From Manduca sexta (lineage: Eukaryota; Arthropoda; Insecta; Lepidoptera; Sphingidae), in NCBI RefSeq assembly GCF_014839805.1, contig NC_051130.1, forward strand, positions 2,728,001 through 2,792,000: a DNA stretch of 64,000 nt, read 5' to 3'. The translations under genes and the position numbers were made by a program. Under the pieces are notes generated by a model that searched no databases, was not told the origin of the DNA, and saw only the letters and a program-made list of their open reading frames with translations. Below are positions 12,201 through 23,868 of the stretch, in pieces (the stretch's first letter is position 1; every line of letters begins with the position of its first letter).

Positions 12201-15200
12201 TTCTAAAACAAAAAAAAAAGATTTTTTTTTATTGCTTTGAATGACCACTGCGTATTGGTATTCCACTGCATTCGCCATCCTGAGACATGAGATGTTGTCT
12301 TATTATGTCTAGTAGTTACACTGGCTACCTTATATCCTTCAAACCGGGACACAACAGTGACTACATACTACTGCTTGGCGGCAGAAATAAACATTGCAGT
12401 GGTACCTAACCAGGTGAACTCCCACATATGAGAGACCTACCAGCATTAAAGAATTACCATCATAAAATAACTACATTAGAGTAATATTATGTTTATTATG
12501 GATTAATTAAATAAAAAAAAATGTTTATCAAACAGATAAAAGTAACTTAGTATTATCTCTGAATTACTCAACATAACCATTGTTGTAGCTTTCAACTATT
12601 TTTTTATATAATGTATCATTACCTTGAACACAAATAAAATGGTATCACCAAGCAATAATTAACAAAGAATACACATTAATAAACTCTCATTAAGTCTTGG
12701 GTTCAAACATCTCGAGGAAACTGGCATACCTGAGAAATTCTCCATTAGGAATTTTCGAGGGTGTGTGAAGTCTACCAATCCGCACTAAGCCAGCGTGGTG
12801 GACTAAGACCTAATCCCTCTCAGTAGTAGAAGAGGCCCGTGCCCAACAGTGAGACAGTATATAAATACAAGGCTGATATTGTATAAGACTTGGGTTTGAT
12901 GACCTTCGTCTCAACATTACTAACAAAATGACCACTACAATTTATGGAAGACAAAACTATCTCTCACCTTGGTGACCTTCAGTGCCTTGACCTTCCCCGT
13001 ATGCCTGACGTGGGGCCCCCTGCACAAATCTATAAGCGGCCCACATCTATACACCGTGGTGGTCGGCGTGTTAACTTTCTCCTTCAAAATCCTCACTTTA
13101 AACGGGTTGTAGTCAAACATCTCTAACAGTTGTTCCTTGGTCAATTCTAAACGTTCAAAAGGCTGTTTTTCCTTTGCAATTTTTTTGATCAGACCCTCTA
13201 GTACGTGGAAGTCTGTGGATGATATCTGCGAAAGAAAAAAACAGTTAAAAATGGTAAAGACATATCCGTTCCATTTTGAATAGAGCGGTATAATGTATAC
13301 TGGAGAGGGATAATCTTCTCTCAGCAATCGATAGATGCCGCTCCAGTTACCACAAATGTAGTGGAGGTACTTGGTCGTGTCCGTTTGAAAAAAATGCTAA
13401 ATAAGTGTTTAGTGTCCAGTTCGATAATGTAAACCATATTCAGGGAAGAAAAAGTGAAATGTTGATTCATTCACATCCTATTTTGAAGAGTTTCTTTCTG
13501 CAACTTCGAAGTTCAAGGTCACAAATCGGACCTCCCGAGGTCCGATTTAAATAAAAAACTATCGCTAAACATTAAAAAAAATACGAAGAATTCATTATCT
13601 TTAGATGCGGTTAAAAGTGACCATGGCACCGTAAGTTTCCAAATTATAATTCAACAGTGTATTATCAATTAATATAAGTAATTATGTGAACAGGTCATGG
13701 CAATTGATGACCTAACAGCGTGATAAATAAGACTGTGTTTTTGAATTAAAGTTCTATACAAATAATTGTAAGATTATATAGAGCGGACATAGGGAGGATT
13801 TTCATACAAATTTTGCATGCATGCGATGGGATACGCAATCTACCGTTAAATAGCAAAACACCAATATACAATTAAGCGGCGATAGCCTAGTTGGTTATGG
13901 AACGGACTGCCGAGACAAAAGTTAGCAGGTTCAATCACAAGGGCACACACCTCCGACTTTTCTAAAAAAATATGTATGTATTCTTTGTGAATTATCGATT
14001 GCTTTAACGGTGAAGGAAAACATCGTGAGGAAACCTGCATACCTGAGAAATTCTCTATTAGGAATTTACGAGGGTGTGTGAAGTCTACCAACCCGCACTA
14101 AGCTAGCGTGGTGGACTAAAGCCTAATCCCTCTCAGTGATAGAAGAGACCCGTGCCCGACAGTGGGACAGTATATAATACAGGGCTGATATTATAATGTA
14201 CAATTCTTCATATATATTCCCTATCGTGATTTGCATTTTTTTAATACTCATATTAGTACATTTTCTGTACATATCCACGGTTTAAAATTTAAATAACTCA
14301 AGCGACATTTTATTTTCGAAAAAGTTTACCTAGTTTAAACAAATATAGAAAAAGGTGCTGATTTTAAATATGTATGAAACTTAATAATATAATAATAATA
14401 TCAGCCCTGTATTATATACTTGCCCACTGCTGAGCACGGGCCTCCTCTACTACTGAGAGGGATTAGGCCTTAGTCCACTACGCTGGCCTAGTGCGGATTG
14501 GTAGACTTCACACACCTTCGAAATACCTATAGAGAACTTCTCAGATGTGCAGGTTTCTTCACGATGTTTTCCTTCACCGTTAAAGCGAACGATAAATTCA
14601 CAAAGAATACACACATGATTTTAGAAAAGTCAGAGGCGTGTGCCCTTGGCATTTGAACTTGCGGAAATTCGTCTTGGCAGTCCGTTCCACAACCAACTAG
14701 GCTATCGCCGCTTATAAAACTTATTGTCGCAAAAAAATTACGCTTAAGTAAATTAGTTTTTTAACCGTCGATATGTTATTTTTGTATTAATATGTAAGGA
14801 TGTTTGTCACACGGGTCACGGACATTTCAAATTAGACAGCGACTTATTACCAACTAGCGACCCGCCCCGGCTTCGCACGGGTGCAATATTTCTCCACCAT
14901 TTAATGGATGTTATTATACATATAAACCTTCCTCTTGAATCACTCTATCTATTAAAAAACCGCATCAAAATCCGTTGCGTAGTTTTAAAGATTTAAGCAC
15001 ACATAGGGACAGAGAAAGCGACTTTGTTTTATACTATGTAGTGATTCGTAATAACTTTTGGAGCACATTTGGTACTGATGTCCAGTCTATAACTATACTG
15101 TTTAATGTCTTTGATTCTACACAATATTCTTTGTAAGACAACGCGGCAAAGTTTCGGTAGTAAATGCGATATGATATCTTATGTTTACGCGAATGTTAGA

Positions 15201-18200
15201 CATTGAAATTAAAATATTTTTCGGATTTTATCGCGTCTTTTGTTTCTTTTTCTTATGACGTTTCGAAGATTTCGCAACTTTCATGGCCGCGAGGGAGACA
15301 CCCGAAAAATACTTTCATTTCAGTGAATGTGATGTTTTAAACTTGTCAACTTTTAGGACTTTAAGGCCCATTCAAAAAATGTTTTAAACGACTTGTGCGT
15401 GTTTTAACGCGCCTTTATTTGATTAAAAGAAAGCAAGAGACGCTTAGTTGCAATCACAATTGATTTTAAAAGAAATTTTCGAATTTTTAGTGAATCTAAG
15501 CATAGATCTCACCAATACCCAAAACAAATATTTGTGGATCACATAATTTTTCTACGTACTGGTATCGAACTTGCGCTGGGTTTTTAATTAGACATCGACA
15601 GTATGAGGTTTCCCCGAAATGATAACATTTGAGAGCTATACACTGTTTCTAGTTATAATCATAATAGATAAGATTATCTTTCCAATATCCATTTCCTTGT
15701 ATTTATAAATATTCTTTTGTAACACGGAAGGTATTTTTCCCTATTTGGGATCAATTATGCCAAAATGTAACAACCCATATTTTAAAAAAAAAATATATAT
15801 GAATATTTAAATTAATTCCAACGTGATGTTACTATTTGCAAAACACGCCAAGATCTATTTATATCTGACAGAAAAAAGAATGTTTGAACCTATCCAGACA
15901 ATTTTATTGTATATTTAAAATCCAACCAATATTTAACAAATAACAATACACAAATGTTGTATAAACTATATTTTGGCATAATTATGCTGATTATTCATAC
16001 CTATTTTATGTTAAAAATACACAAAAAATTATAAAATCCTACTTACCCCCTTTTCAGGATAGTACATATCGTAGTAGAAGCCCTCGTCGATGGGGGGACC
16101 ATAGCATAGACAACCTCCGTATACCTAGAAAGATAAACACAAAATTAAACACCACTGAGTATCATTATGCGTAAATAAATTTAATATATTTTTAGCGCGT
16201 TATTAAAAGACTGCCCAGAAGTACTTTTCATTTCATGTATTCCTATAAGTAATTCAAATGATCATGAAATTTTCAAAATGGTGGAATGTCAAAGTACACT
16301 CACTTGAAATTTAATAATAATAGTGTTTTTTTTTATTAGCATTTAAAATGTGTACCTCATAAGTATTTGTTTAGATTTCTTTTAGTTTTAGTGCGGTTAC
16401 GAAAACTAATTTTTATATTAAATTAGTCTGGATGACTTTTAATTTGACTCATTATTCCTATTAACTTTTTAGTAGTTAAATAAACTAAAACACAATATGT
16501 TTTTTAGTGTTCGCCTCTGGGCTTGAGTTTCTATGAGCATAGGTATTGCAATTTCTATAAATACATATATACTTATATATAAAGCTGAAGTTTGTTTGTT
16601 TGAACACGCTAATCTCAGGAACAACTAGTTCGAATTGAAAAAATATTTTAGTATTGGATAGCTCATTTACCGGGGCCGGCTATATAACGGTATGACAAAT
16701 AGGAGCGGAGCATCGATGGAAAATGTTGCAAAAATAGAGAACATTTATTCCTTTTGAGAGCTTCGGTTGCGTGCGCTGCGTAAATGGTTAAAGTTCCGCA
16801 AGAATCATGTATGACGGAATATGTATTAAGAACAATATTTGTTCGTATAGTAGGTAAAACTGGCTGGACAGATTTTGATATAGTTTTCATGATTACATTT
16901 TGTGAGATTTCATTTAAAATAACATATCGACGGTTGAAAATTAACTTAAGCCACATTTTTTGCGACATTCAGTTTCATACATACTTAAAAGCAATACTTT
17001 TTCTATGTTTTTTACACTAGTTAACACTAGTTTTTCATCCATCGATATGCTTTGAATCACAAAATATCATTGATAAACTTGTTGACAACCTAATAACAAA
17101 AGCTCATGGCAAGTGATACTAGATCATAATTAAAATTAAAAAATATAATCATGAATAAATAAGATTTCTTTTAAATTTTACTAGTTTTATTTTTTTTTAC
17201 TATTTAAACCTAATGGTCAACCCAGCAGAGTCCAAATTTGTCAACAGACGTGAGACGTTACATCATTAGATAACCATTAGGGACATCCCTGCATAATATA
17301 ATATTTTGATACAAATATTTTTATAAGCCGCAATAACCTTAAGCGTTTTTGAAAGTGGAATGCACTGACGAGATCGAGGACTTATAATAAACTATAAGAG
17401 TTGTGAAATTTGCTAACTCGCACAAACTACGCAGCTAACTTCAGACCGGTCATAAAGATTGACTACAATGAAGCCTCGCACAAGTGCCGCATTTCTATCA
17501 ATATAAACCAATTTAACATCGCGGTGTACATTTTTATATAACATTTCACTTACATAAATAGGTTAGGAGAACAATAAAATTGCCACGTCATTGTGAATAA
17601 TTAATGAACGTGAAATATATTCCTTAGATAAGTTTGTTTTACATTTGCTGAGATAAAATTAATCGTAGAAATGATTCACCGGAACGGGCTTTCCGCGTGA
17701 TTTAATCTTTTTGAATACACGCATACCGATATAGGGTGATCGTGAAAAATTATATTTGTTTCAATTTTACACGTACCTTTGACTTAGGTATTAAATTTAG
17801 AAGCGTAAATAGCTTTTTTTATTACCCATAAAACATACATCCATAGTATCTGAATATAATTGTATATTTTATATGGAGTATAGATAAACCAGCCCTCGAC
17901 ATTCGACCAATCCATAAGTGGATAATAAAAATCATAACGATAATGTTTATTGGGCAAAAGGATTATGCTAATAAACATTGAAATTATCCCTCAAAATGTC
18001 GTATTTGTGAGGATTGAATTTTTTAGAAGATTTAATGACGAGACGAGCGACCCCTAAATAGTAGGAACATCACAATTCACAGAATAGGACAAAACACACA
18101 AGGCAAAGAGTGGATGTCTTGGTTGCAACTCTGCCTACCTCTTAGAGGATAAATGCACGATGCCGTGTATGTTTTGGAGTCGTATCAAGGGACCAACATT

Positions 18201-21200
18201 TTTTAAGGCTAATTAGAAGTCGCGTGGAATAGAGTAGGTGGACCATACATTGATGTTATCGGGTTTTATTCCTATCAGTTATATCAAATAAATAATCAAA
18301 TTACCCACTATCTATATTATATTACGGCACTTTCCCGGTGGCAAAAAAAAAATATGGTCATTGTCCTACTAATATTATAAATGCGTAAGTTTGTGAGGAT
18401 GGATGTATGGATGTATGTTTGTTCCTCTTTCACGAAAAAACTACTGAACGGATTTGGATGAAACTTTACAATAATATTGGTTACACATCATAATCACACA
18501 TAGGCTACAATTTATAATGATTTTGTCTAATTTGTTTATACTATAACGATACATATCAAGTAAGTCATAAACGAAAATTATCACGGAAAACTCCTTCACG
18601 CGGGCGAAGACGCGAGCAAAAGCTAGTTATACATATGTTTGAGATAACATTGTCATTAATTAATTGTTAATAATAGTTTTTTTTTATTGTCACTAGTAGG
18701 TACTAAGAACAATCGCTCTCTTGTTACATCTACGATTGCTAATGTGTAATGACACATGCTCTAATTATAATGTAATGAACTTGAAATATATGATGACTTC
18801 ATGTAAGTAATTTCCAATTTAATATCTTTCAAGCAGTCATTTCGGCGAGTTAGTGCAAAAATAAAGTACAGAAAATTATTCATTTCTTACTTCTTAAGTC
18901 TAGAAAAATTTTGGACCAATTGGATTAAATCTTAGTTAAGTTCATTGGACGGGTATTTCTTTAAGCTATCTGACGACATAAAAATCAAGTTTTTGATTTT
19001 TTTGAGATACCGCTTTTGAGCTTAGCACGGCAGCATAGCACTCCTAGTAGTGCAAAAAAAAAATCAAAAGAAGTGTAATAGTTCCTGAGATTTACACGTT
19101 TAAACAAACTCTTCAACTTCATAAATTTACTGCACTTGTGATACTGTTTATTGATTCTTAAAAATAATCACTCACCCTCTCCATAGCTTCTCCGAGCATG
19201 TGAGCAGATGAATGCCAGAACACAGCCTGGGCGTCAGTGTTGTCCCATCTAAGGAGTTCCAGCTTGCAGTCTCCCTCCAGTGGCCGGTCCAAGTCCCAGA
19301 GTTCATTGTTCACCCGAGCGATGATAGTGGAGTCCGCCAGTCCTTGACTGCAAAGAGATTTTGTGTTACAATACTAAAAACTAGGTCATCATACTGAAAA
19401 GTTTTGTTTGCTGTTCCACCTGTATTAGTTTGTTTGTAATTTGTGTTGCTGAGAGGTAACTGCTAGCTACATATATGTGTATCAATATATATTCGTAAAC
19501 TAGTTCAGAAACAGATACGCCCTCCAAGGAATAACCTTACCAACTTCACCTTCTTCATTATAATTTACTGTGATATAAAAAAAAATGTTTTTAAAAATAT
19601 AATCAGAACTACATGCTTTTTAAAAGAATGATAACATTTCTATGTTATTTTTAAATTGTACTGCGAAAATACTATCGACTTTTTAAGAACTGTGTGACAC
19701 ACATAATTATGAGCTATTTTTATATCGCAAACTTGAGAGTAAATAGAAGTTGGTCTTGTATTACACTCCTAGCATGTTGCAATAACTTTTTCCAGTTACT
19801 TTACATTTAGTTCCCAATTGCCTTGGAACCTATTAGCTTTTGAAGACAAATTAAAAGTTAATAGTAGGTTTTTAACTACTATCAATCCGCACTAGGCCAG
19901 CATGGTGGACTAAGGCCTAATCCCTCTCAATAGTAGAGGAGGCCCCTGCCCAGCAGTGGGACAGTATACTACAATACAGGGCTGATATTATTGTAATATG
20001 TAAAAAGTATATGCGGTATTTAACTTCAATATTGGCATATTTTATTTATTTTCCTTAATATTATTTATTCATAACACAGGTGTTTCTTTAATACTTGAAT
20101 ACAAGTACGTAAGCAGTATATACTGTTTTGTATATATACAGTATAATAATGTAAGTTATATACATCATAAAGCTGTTATTCAATGGACATTGTATTTTGT
20201 CCTAATCAATATATTATATAAGCCATGCAATATTAACATTTAATATGAACATAGCTGTCAGATATATGATAAATAGTTTTAGTATTTTTAATCAATTATA
20301 ATAATATAAATATTGCAAACTCTTACAATTTTTTTTTTATATCAAATAAATGCATAATTGTTATAAATATTTTCAACAAAAACTGAAACTGATGATACTT
20401 CTACAATTTTTCCAAAAAATCCTAATATATATTTTATTTTTTAATGACAGGGAAAATGGACATACATGCAATGGAGGGGTCTTACTGAATTTAGTACAGA
20501 TATTTTTATTATAAACCTATAAGTATTATATATTATAAAATGCCACAAAAGCAGCCAGCCACACTCATCAATTTGTCAAGAATACTTACTATTCACTCCA
20601 AAACTCGCTGGTGTGCAGGCAAATAAGGTACTTTATTACTATATGGTCATGTGATTCGGTGCTTGTAAAGCTTCTTTAGCAATTATTCGTGTTATAGTGT
20701 ATATTTATAAAAGGTTTTAAATTTTTACCACACTTAATACTTAATATTTAATAGAGCTTTAAAAGGTAAGCTTTAAAATGTGGAAGGAGCTTTATATCTT
20801 ACATTAATTAACATTACTTATAATTACTGAAAAATTTTGTTTTTTTGTATTATATAACCTTTTTTGTGAAATAAAATGAAAATAGCATTAAAAATCAAAG
20901 AGCCATGTCGCTTGAACTTCCAGTCTGTTGGGAATTTTATGGTGATTTTAATATGAAAACTACCACCAGCTAGCCAAGTGACACTATGCTGTAGATGAAT
21001 GTACCTGATTCCTTTGGCCACATCGTATGGCGTGGTCTTCCAGGCCTTGGCTTCTACCGTCTTCCCATCTGGCAAAGTTACCACAACACTCATGTCTGGT
21101 TTAGATGCTAATTCCTCTGCATGTTGTTGTTTGAACTTGTCCCACAGTGTGATACGTTTCTTAATGTACTCAGGCCATGGATTCAGTTCTGAGACTGCTC

Positions 21201-22958
21201 CGGAATCTTCCGCTTTCTTCTTCTTCTCCTTCATCGCTTTGGTTTTTGACTGTAAAAGAAAATGGTTTTAAATCTTATTAAGGCATGATTCGTTTTTATT
21301 ATATTCAATTCTTGAAAAAAGATTTCTAAGATATCTTGACTATAGACAGGGAGTTTTTTATCATTGCCCCATACTGTTGACTTGAATTGAGCAGTTTAAT
21401 ATACCATGAGGAAAATATGGCTATGAATTTTATTAATAGAAGGAAAACCATTCAAAAGATACTTTATTTTACACTTCTTGTAATAGTAAAATATGTAAAA
21501 TTATTCACATCAATAATGCAACAATATCCACTGTGTTGTGGCAATGTTGAAAATATCCAAAATGTTCCACTGAAATGGCAATATGATTTTATAACGGCAA
21601 TAATAATGTTAGTGAAAAAGTTAGAAGACCTTTTCTCACAACTGTTTTAATAAATACTATGCATCACATAAATGTATAAGCCGACCAAATATGAAAGTCC
21701 CTAATATATCCTCCAAAATTAATAATTATAAGAATAGTACTATCTTCATAATACAATAATGGTCAAATAAAATTTAATTACAACTTATAACTCAGGTCAT
21801 TTTTGTATTATCTAGATCTATTGAGTATAATTAGGTAAAGTGAATGCCCACTTAAATTAGCGAATACCACTATATTTTTTGGGATGATTTAGATGGTCTA
21901 TTATATGGTTGGAATACACTACCCTGCTAACCTAATCAGCCCAAATCCATCTAAAACTTGCTAAGTAACTTGGCAAAAAAATATATTTATTAGAATATAA
22001 TTTATAAAATAACAGTCTCTGCAATGTATGAATCAGTGACCTTCACATTATAAATAATTTACATATTGTCTTGTGCAACATTACAAGTATTTACAGAAGA
22101 CTTAGGTCATAAGAGCTATTTGAGGCAAGGGCACACAGGAGGCCAAGAGAAGATATATAAACATTTGATTTAAATTTATGAGACTTATGCCCTGATTAAC
22201 AATGGTCCAGCCAATACTCTGGAGCCTGATCATTGCCCTCAAGTTGGTTAGCGCCTTCTCAATATAGACCAATTAGCATGTTGGTAAAATAAAATGTATA
22301 ATGTAGTATTTCTTAGACATGCTTCAGTACTTTAAAAAAAAAAAAGATGGATGTAACATGTTAGTTTTAAACAATTTGTGACGGAAAACGGATTAATATG
22401 TCTACATTATCTCATGTAAACATATCTACGTTGCAAAATATAACCAAAAATTTCGCGCAACCATAAATCCATATGATGATTATTTATGTGTGAAAAATAC
22501 ATTAACAGTGACTTTAACTAGCAAAGAATCGTCGCAGGATACAAAACACTAACTGTACGCCATAAATAACGGAATTTAATTGCCGTAGAGAACGCAGATG
22601 TAAAAAAAACTACGAAGCTAGAACTCAAATTTAATCCCTAAGTAAGTAGTTTGATGTTATTTTTTCAATTAAGGAATCAAAATAGGAACTCATAACACGT
22701 GGATAATTCAAAATTTATAATATTCAAACAGTTTTATGAGGCAATGATGTTGCTGACGAAATTCCTACGGAGTACAAACCCATGTGGCAAAAGCGTAGCC
22801 CTCTTTGAAGCGGACCACGCAACCCCCACGGAAGTTGAACAATTTTAACATTGTAAATAACACTATGTTTACACTGATAAGATAAATATTATTAGTTAAA
22901 AGCCTGCCTTTTCGTTAATATTTAAGTTTTGGATGTCTTCGGCAGCCGTATCGCCCAT
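261..22958 (-). CDS. TARS1: Cytosolic threonyl-tRNA synthetase, 14 exons, complete
   Basis: Charges tRNA-Thr with threonine in the cytoplasm (class II synthetase). Exons 5' to 3': 22908-22958, 21005-21249, 19176-19347, 16047-16124, 12968-13225, 12056-12202, 11526-11635, 9961-10116, 9325-9502, 5209-5331, 2750-2928, 2077-2251, 955-1069, 261-415. Together they give 2142 bp, 713 aa plus stop, close to the usual animal length, and every junction is in phase. Visible parts: lysine-rich N-terminus, TGS domain about 69-130, editing domain with HSSAH (H144, H148) and DLCRGPH (C250, H254), catalytic core with zinc ligands C402 (MNCPGHC), H453 (QDDAHIF) and H578 (VIIHRAI), class II motifs 1-3 in exons 8, 9 and 12, and an anticodon-binding C-terminus in exons 12-14. 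The start ATG at 22958 has a good context (cacgATGG). Intron 1 seems to use a GC donor; all others are GT-AG. Intron 9 holds a large 147-bp array derived from exon 9. No mitochondrial presequence is seen. Identity is very secure; exon 1 is the least certain part. Confidence 0.95.
1116..1425. repeat. Interspersed repeat R1, copy in TARS1 intron 12
   Basis: Begins ttttattgctttgaatgac and contains cgttcgcctgatggtaagcg and gtccagtagatacactggct. The same arrangement recurs at about 12228-12445 and 52228-52545. Its class cannot be assigned by eye. The small reading frame over it is chance. Confidence 0.6.
4135..4300 (+). repeat. Interspersed repeat R5 in TARS1 intron 10
   Basis: Shares gaataaaaagtagcctatag, then agtaatgtagcttctta and aaaatcgg, with 42520-42690. 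Probably the 3' end of a non-LTR element or a SINE-like family. Confidence 0.5.
4655..5070 (-). repeat. tRNA-related SINE (family C) in TARS1 intron 10
   Basis: On the minus strand the right-hand end has an A-box-like tggtagtgtagttg and a B-box-like gagttctaatcctgg. The body then runs leftward through ctttcactctcatactccga (plus strand). Only one copy is seen here. Confidence 0.5.
5847..5960 (-). repeat. Degenerate half-units at the edge of the array
   Basis: Two diverged copies of about 52-60 bp, starting at 5847 and 5899 (both begin ccagttg), lie next to the array on the side away from the native exon. Each joins an intron stretch like that of the 147-bp unit (ggtgtaagta or gatgtaagtg) to a short stretch resembling the end of exon 9 (ccatctcccgctcgatgt, versus ccatctcctgctcgatgt in the array). 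They look like an older, shorter duplication of the exon end plus donor. Confidence 0.7.
5917..9445 (-). repeat. 147-bp tandem array copied from TARS1 exon 9 and its splice donor
   Basis: There are 24 head-to-tail units. Unit starts run 5917, 6064, 6211 and so on every 147 bp to 9299; unit 6 (6652) is 148 bp. Each unit, read on the minus strand, holds 121 bp of coding sequence (codons 426-465, including class II motif 2 residues and zinc ligand H453), then the exon's donor (ATG|GTATGA) and 26 bp of intron. The rightmost unit (9299-9445) overlaps the native exon 9 (9325-9502). The other 23 lie downstream inside intron 9, which is 3,993 bp long. Units look identical except unit 1 (one base in its first 10), unit 6 (one extra G near 6707) and unit 19 (a changed block at about 8666-8677). 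No obvious acceptor precedes the coding part in internal units, so they should be spliced out. Because 147 is divisible by 3, the array leaves a long open frame (5858-9556) that is not a gene. Confidence 0.95.
10436..10590 (+). repeat. Interspersed repeat R8 in TARS1 intron 7
   Basis: Contains ggtgagcgctttaggcgttc and agggcaacccacta. A diverged reverse-complement copy lies at 48100-48230. Confidence 0.5.
10745..11047 (+). repeat. Interspersed repeat R2 in TARS1 intron 7
   Basis: Contains tataaaacaaagtcgctttc, aactacgcaacggattttga and gattcaagaggaaggtttat, ending near gtgtgaagccgggcaggtcg. Reverse copy at 14858-15048 and forward copy at 25283-25475. Confidence 0.6.
12228..12445. repeat. Interspersed repeat R1 in TARS1 intron 5
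   Basis: Starts tttattgctttgaatgacca and follows the same order of motifs as the copies at 1116 and 52228, with an internal deletion. Confidence 0.55.
12700..12882 (+). repeat. SINE family A, 5'-truncated copy in TARS1 intron 5
   Basis: Carries the 3' body (gtctaccaatccgcactaag, tggtggactaagacctaatc, ending caaggctgatattgt). The tRNA-like head is missing or diverged. Confidence 0.7.
13875..14197 (+). repeat. SINE family A, full-length copy in TARS1 intron 4
   Basis: Head agcggcgatagcctagttgg supplies a Pol III A box and caggttcaatcac a damaged B box. The body runs to agggctgatattat. tRNA-derived organisation. Confidence 0.8.
14385..14712 (-). repeat. SINE family A, full-length copy in TARS1 intron 4, opposite strand
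   Basis: Reverse-orientation copy 190 bp from the previous one: starts at an (ATA)n tract with tcagccctgtattatatact and ends gctatcgccgct. The pair could form a long hairpin in the pre-mRNA. Confidence 0.85.
14858..15048 (-). repeat. Interspersed repeat R2 in TARS1 intron 4
   Basis: Reverse copy of the element at 10745 (cggcttcgcacgggtgcaat to aaagcgactttgttttatac). Confidence 0.65.
15155..15325 (-). repeat. Interspersed repeat R6 in TARS1 intron 4
   Basis: Contains gcgaatgttagacattgaaa, ttttcggattttatcgcg and gacgtttcgaagat. Related copies at about 32560, 49690, 58845 and 60290. Confidence 0.5.
16575..16855 (+). repeat. Interspersed repeat R4 in TARS1 intron 3
   Basis: Contains ataaagctgaagtttgtttg, gctaatctcaggaacaacta, aataggagcggagca and ttgcgtgcgctgcgtaaatg. 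Related to 41325-41990 and 45128-45410. Confidence 0.6.
18364..18627 (+). repeat. Interspersed repeat R3 in TARS1 intron 3
   Basis: Starts tcctactaatattataaatg and ends cgggcgaagacgcgagcaaaa. Same unit at 39334-39627. Resembles the common short 3' remnants of non-LTR elements in moths and butterflies. Confidence 0.6.
19885..19992 (+). repeat. SINE family A, 3' fragment in TARS1 intron 2
   Basis: Only the last about 110 bp is present: atccgcactaggccagcatg through cagggctgatattatt. Confidence 0.75.
21250..22907 (-). other. TARS1 intron 1, no further feature seen
   Basis: A 1,658-bp AT-rich intron. Apart from short ORFs that look like chance I see nothing coding. The donor appears to be GC and the acceptor is TTTTACAG. 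Confidence 0.6.
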
Positions 22959-23275
22959 CGTGATTCTCCCACGTTTGACGTTCGTTGACAACTAACACAA
23001 TGACATGTGCTAACAGTTTTGCCAACATTACCATATGAATTGCGTTTAGTACCTGCTACTTGAAACAATGAACATTTAAAATGAAAATATGATTTGACGT
23101 CAGACCAATAAATAAAGGATTTGATACATACATACCATAATACAAAGCCATAATATGTAAGTGATAATATTTTGACAATTTATTATTGTCATACTGATAT
23201 AATCCAGAATACAAAATTTACCGTTAAACTCTTGTTTTAACAAGAGTAAAATTATAAAAATTCTAGTCTTTTACC
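22959..23275. promoter_or_regulatory. Divergent intergenic spacer between TARS1 and a small gene
   Basis: This 317-bp spacer separates the start codon of TARS1 (minus) from that of the small plus-strand gene. It must hold both 5' leaders and, most simply, a shared bidirectional promoter. I see no convincing TATA box placed for either gene. This is inference from layout only. Confidence 0.4.
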
Positions 23276-23767
23276 ATGTCATTACCGCGAAATCGGGATG
23301 TTTTGCAACGTATTATAACTTCGTTCAGTCAATTCGAGAGAAAGTTAGATAAACTGCAAGATGACGTAAATAATCATGGTCAAACTCTTACAGAACTCCG
23401 TGTTTTGGTAAATAATCTTTCCATGAATACTATTTCTAGTCCCGACGGAAGAGATATTTTAAAACACAGTGCAAAAAAGACAACTGCCATTCAATACGAT
23501 AATGTTACTCACGTCGAGGAATCTCAAAAGCATAAAAGGAAGAATTTAGTTCAGCCTGTTCCTAGCAAGTTGAAAGAAAAGAAATTTCAAGGTCAGAAAA
23601 TCAGTACTGGTGAGACCATACGAAGTTATCCTTCAAATCCCAGGACAGTGACTGTAAAGCGCTCTCCTCGTCCCAGAAAAGCTGAAGCTCCGCGCAAGGC
23701 CACCACATTAAGACCTCAAAAAGCGCTCGATAAAAAACGGGCTAAAAGAATGAATGCTGATCATTAG
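23276..23767 (+). CDS. Small basic protein of unknown function, single exon
   Basis: An uninterrupted 163-aa reading frame starting MSLPRNRDVLQRI. I do not recognise the family. Residues about 14-49 look amphipathic, with a coiled-coil-like pattern (QFERKLDKLQDDV). The rest is hydrophilic and strongly basic, with many Lys, Arg, Ser and Pro; the tail about 124-160 is rich in RPRK, PRKA and KKRAKR motifs suggestive of nucleic-acid binding or nuclear localisation. There are no membrane segments and no signal peptide. It is divergent from TARS1 and converges with the first ionotropic receptor. A polyadenylation signal (AATAAA) lies about 65 bp past the stop. Its length, skewed composition and position in a compact gene-to-gene gap make it more likely real than chance, but the function is unknown. 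Confidence 0.6.
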   Translation: MSLPRNRDVLQRIITSFSQFERKLDKLQDDVNNHGQTLTELRVLVNNLSMNTISSPDGRDILKHSAKKTTAIQYDNVTHVEESQKHKRKNLVQPVPSKLKEKKFQGQKISTGETIRSYPSNPRTVTVKRSPRPRKAEAPRKATTLRPQKALDKKRAKRMNADH

Positions 23768-23830
23768 AACAAAAATATTCACTATTACTATATATTGATA
23801 ATCAATTGAGTTAAAATATAAATAGGTACA

Positions 23831-23836
23831 AATAAA
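23831..23836 (+). terminator. Polyadenylation signal of the small plus-strand gene
   Basis: AATAAA about 65 bp after the stop codon at 23765-23767, in an A-rich context. Placement fits a short 3' UTR. Confidence 0.5.
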
Positions 23837-23862
23837 AAAAAATATTTTTCTATTACAGTAAA

Positions 23863-23868
23863 TTTATT
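23863..23868 (-). terminator. Possible polyadenylation signal of the first receptor gene
   Basis: AATAAA on the minus strand, 400 bp past the receptor stop codon at 24268. It overlaps tail to tail with the 3' end of the small plus-strand gene. Other AT-rich hexamers could serve instead. Confidence 0.35.
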
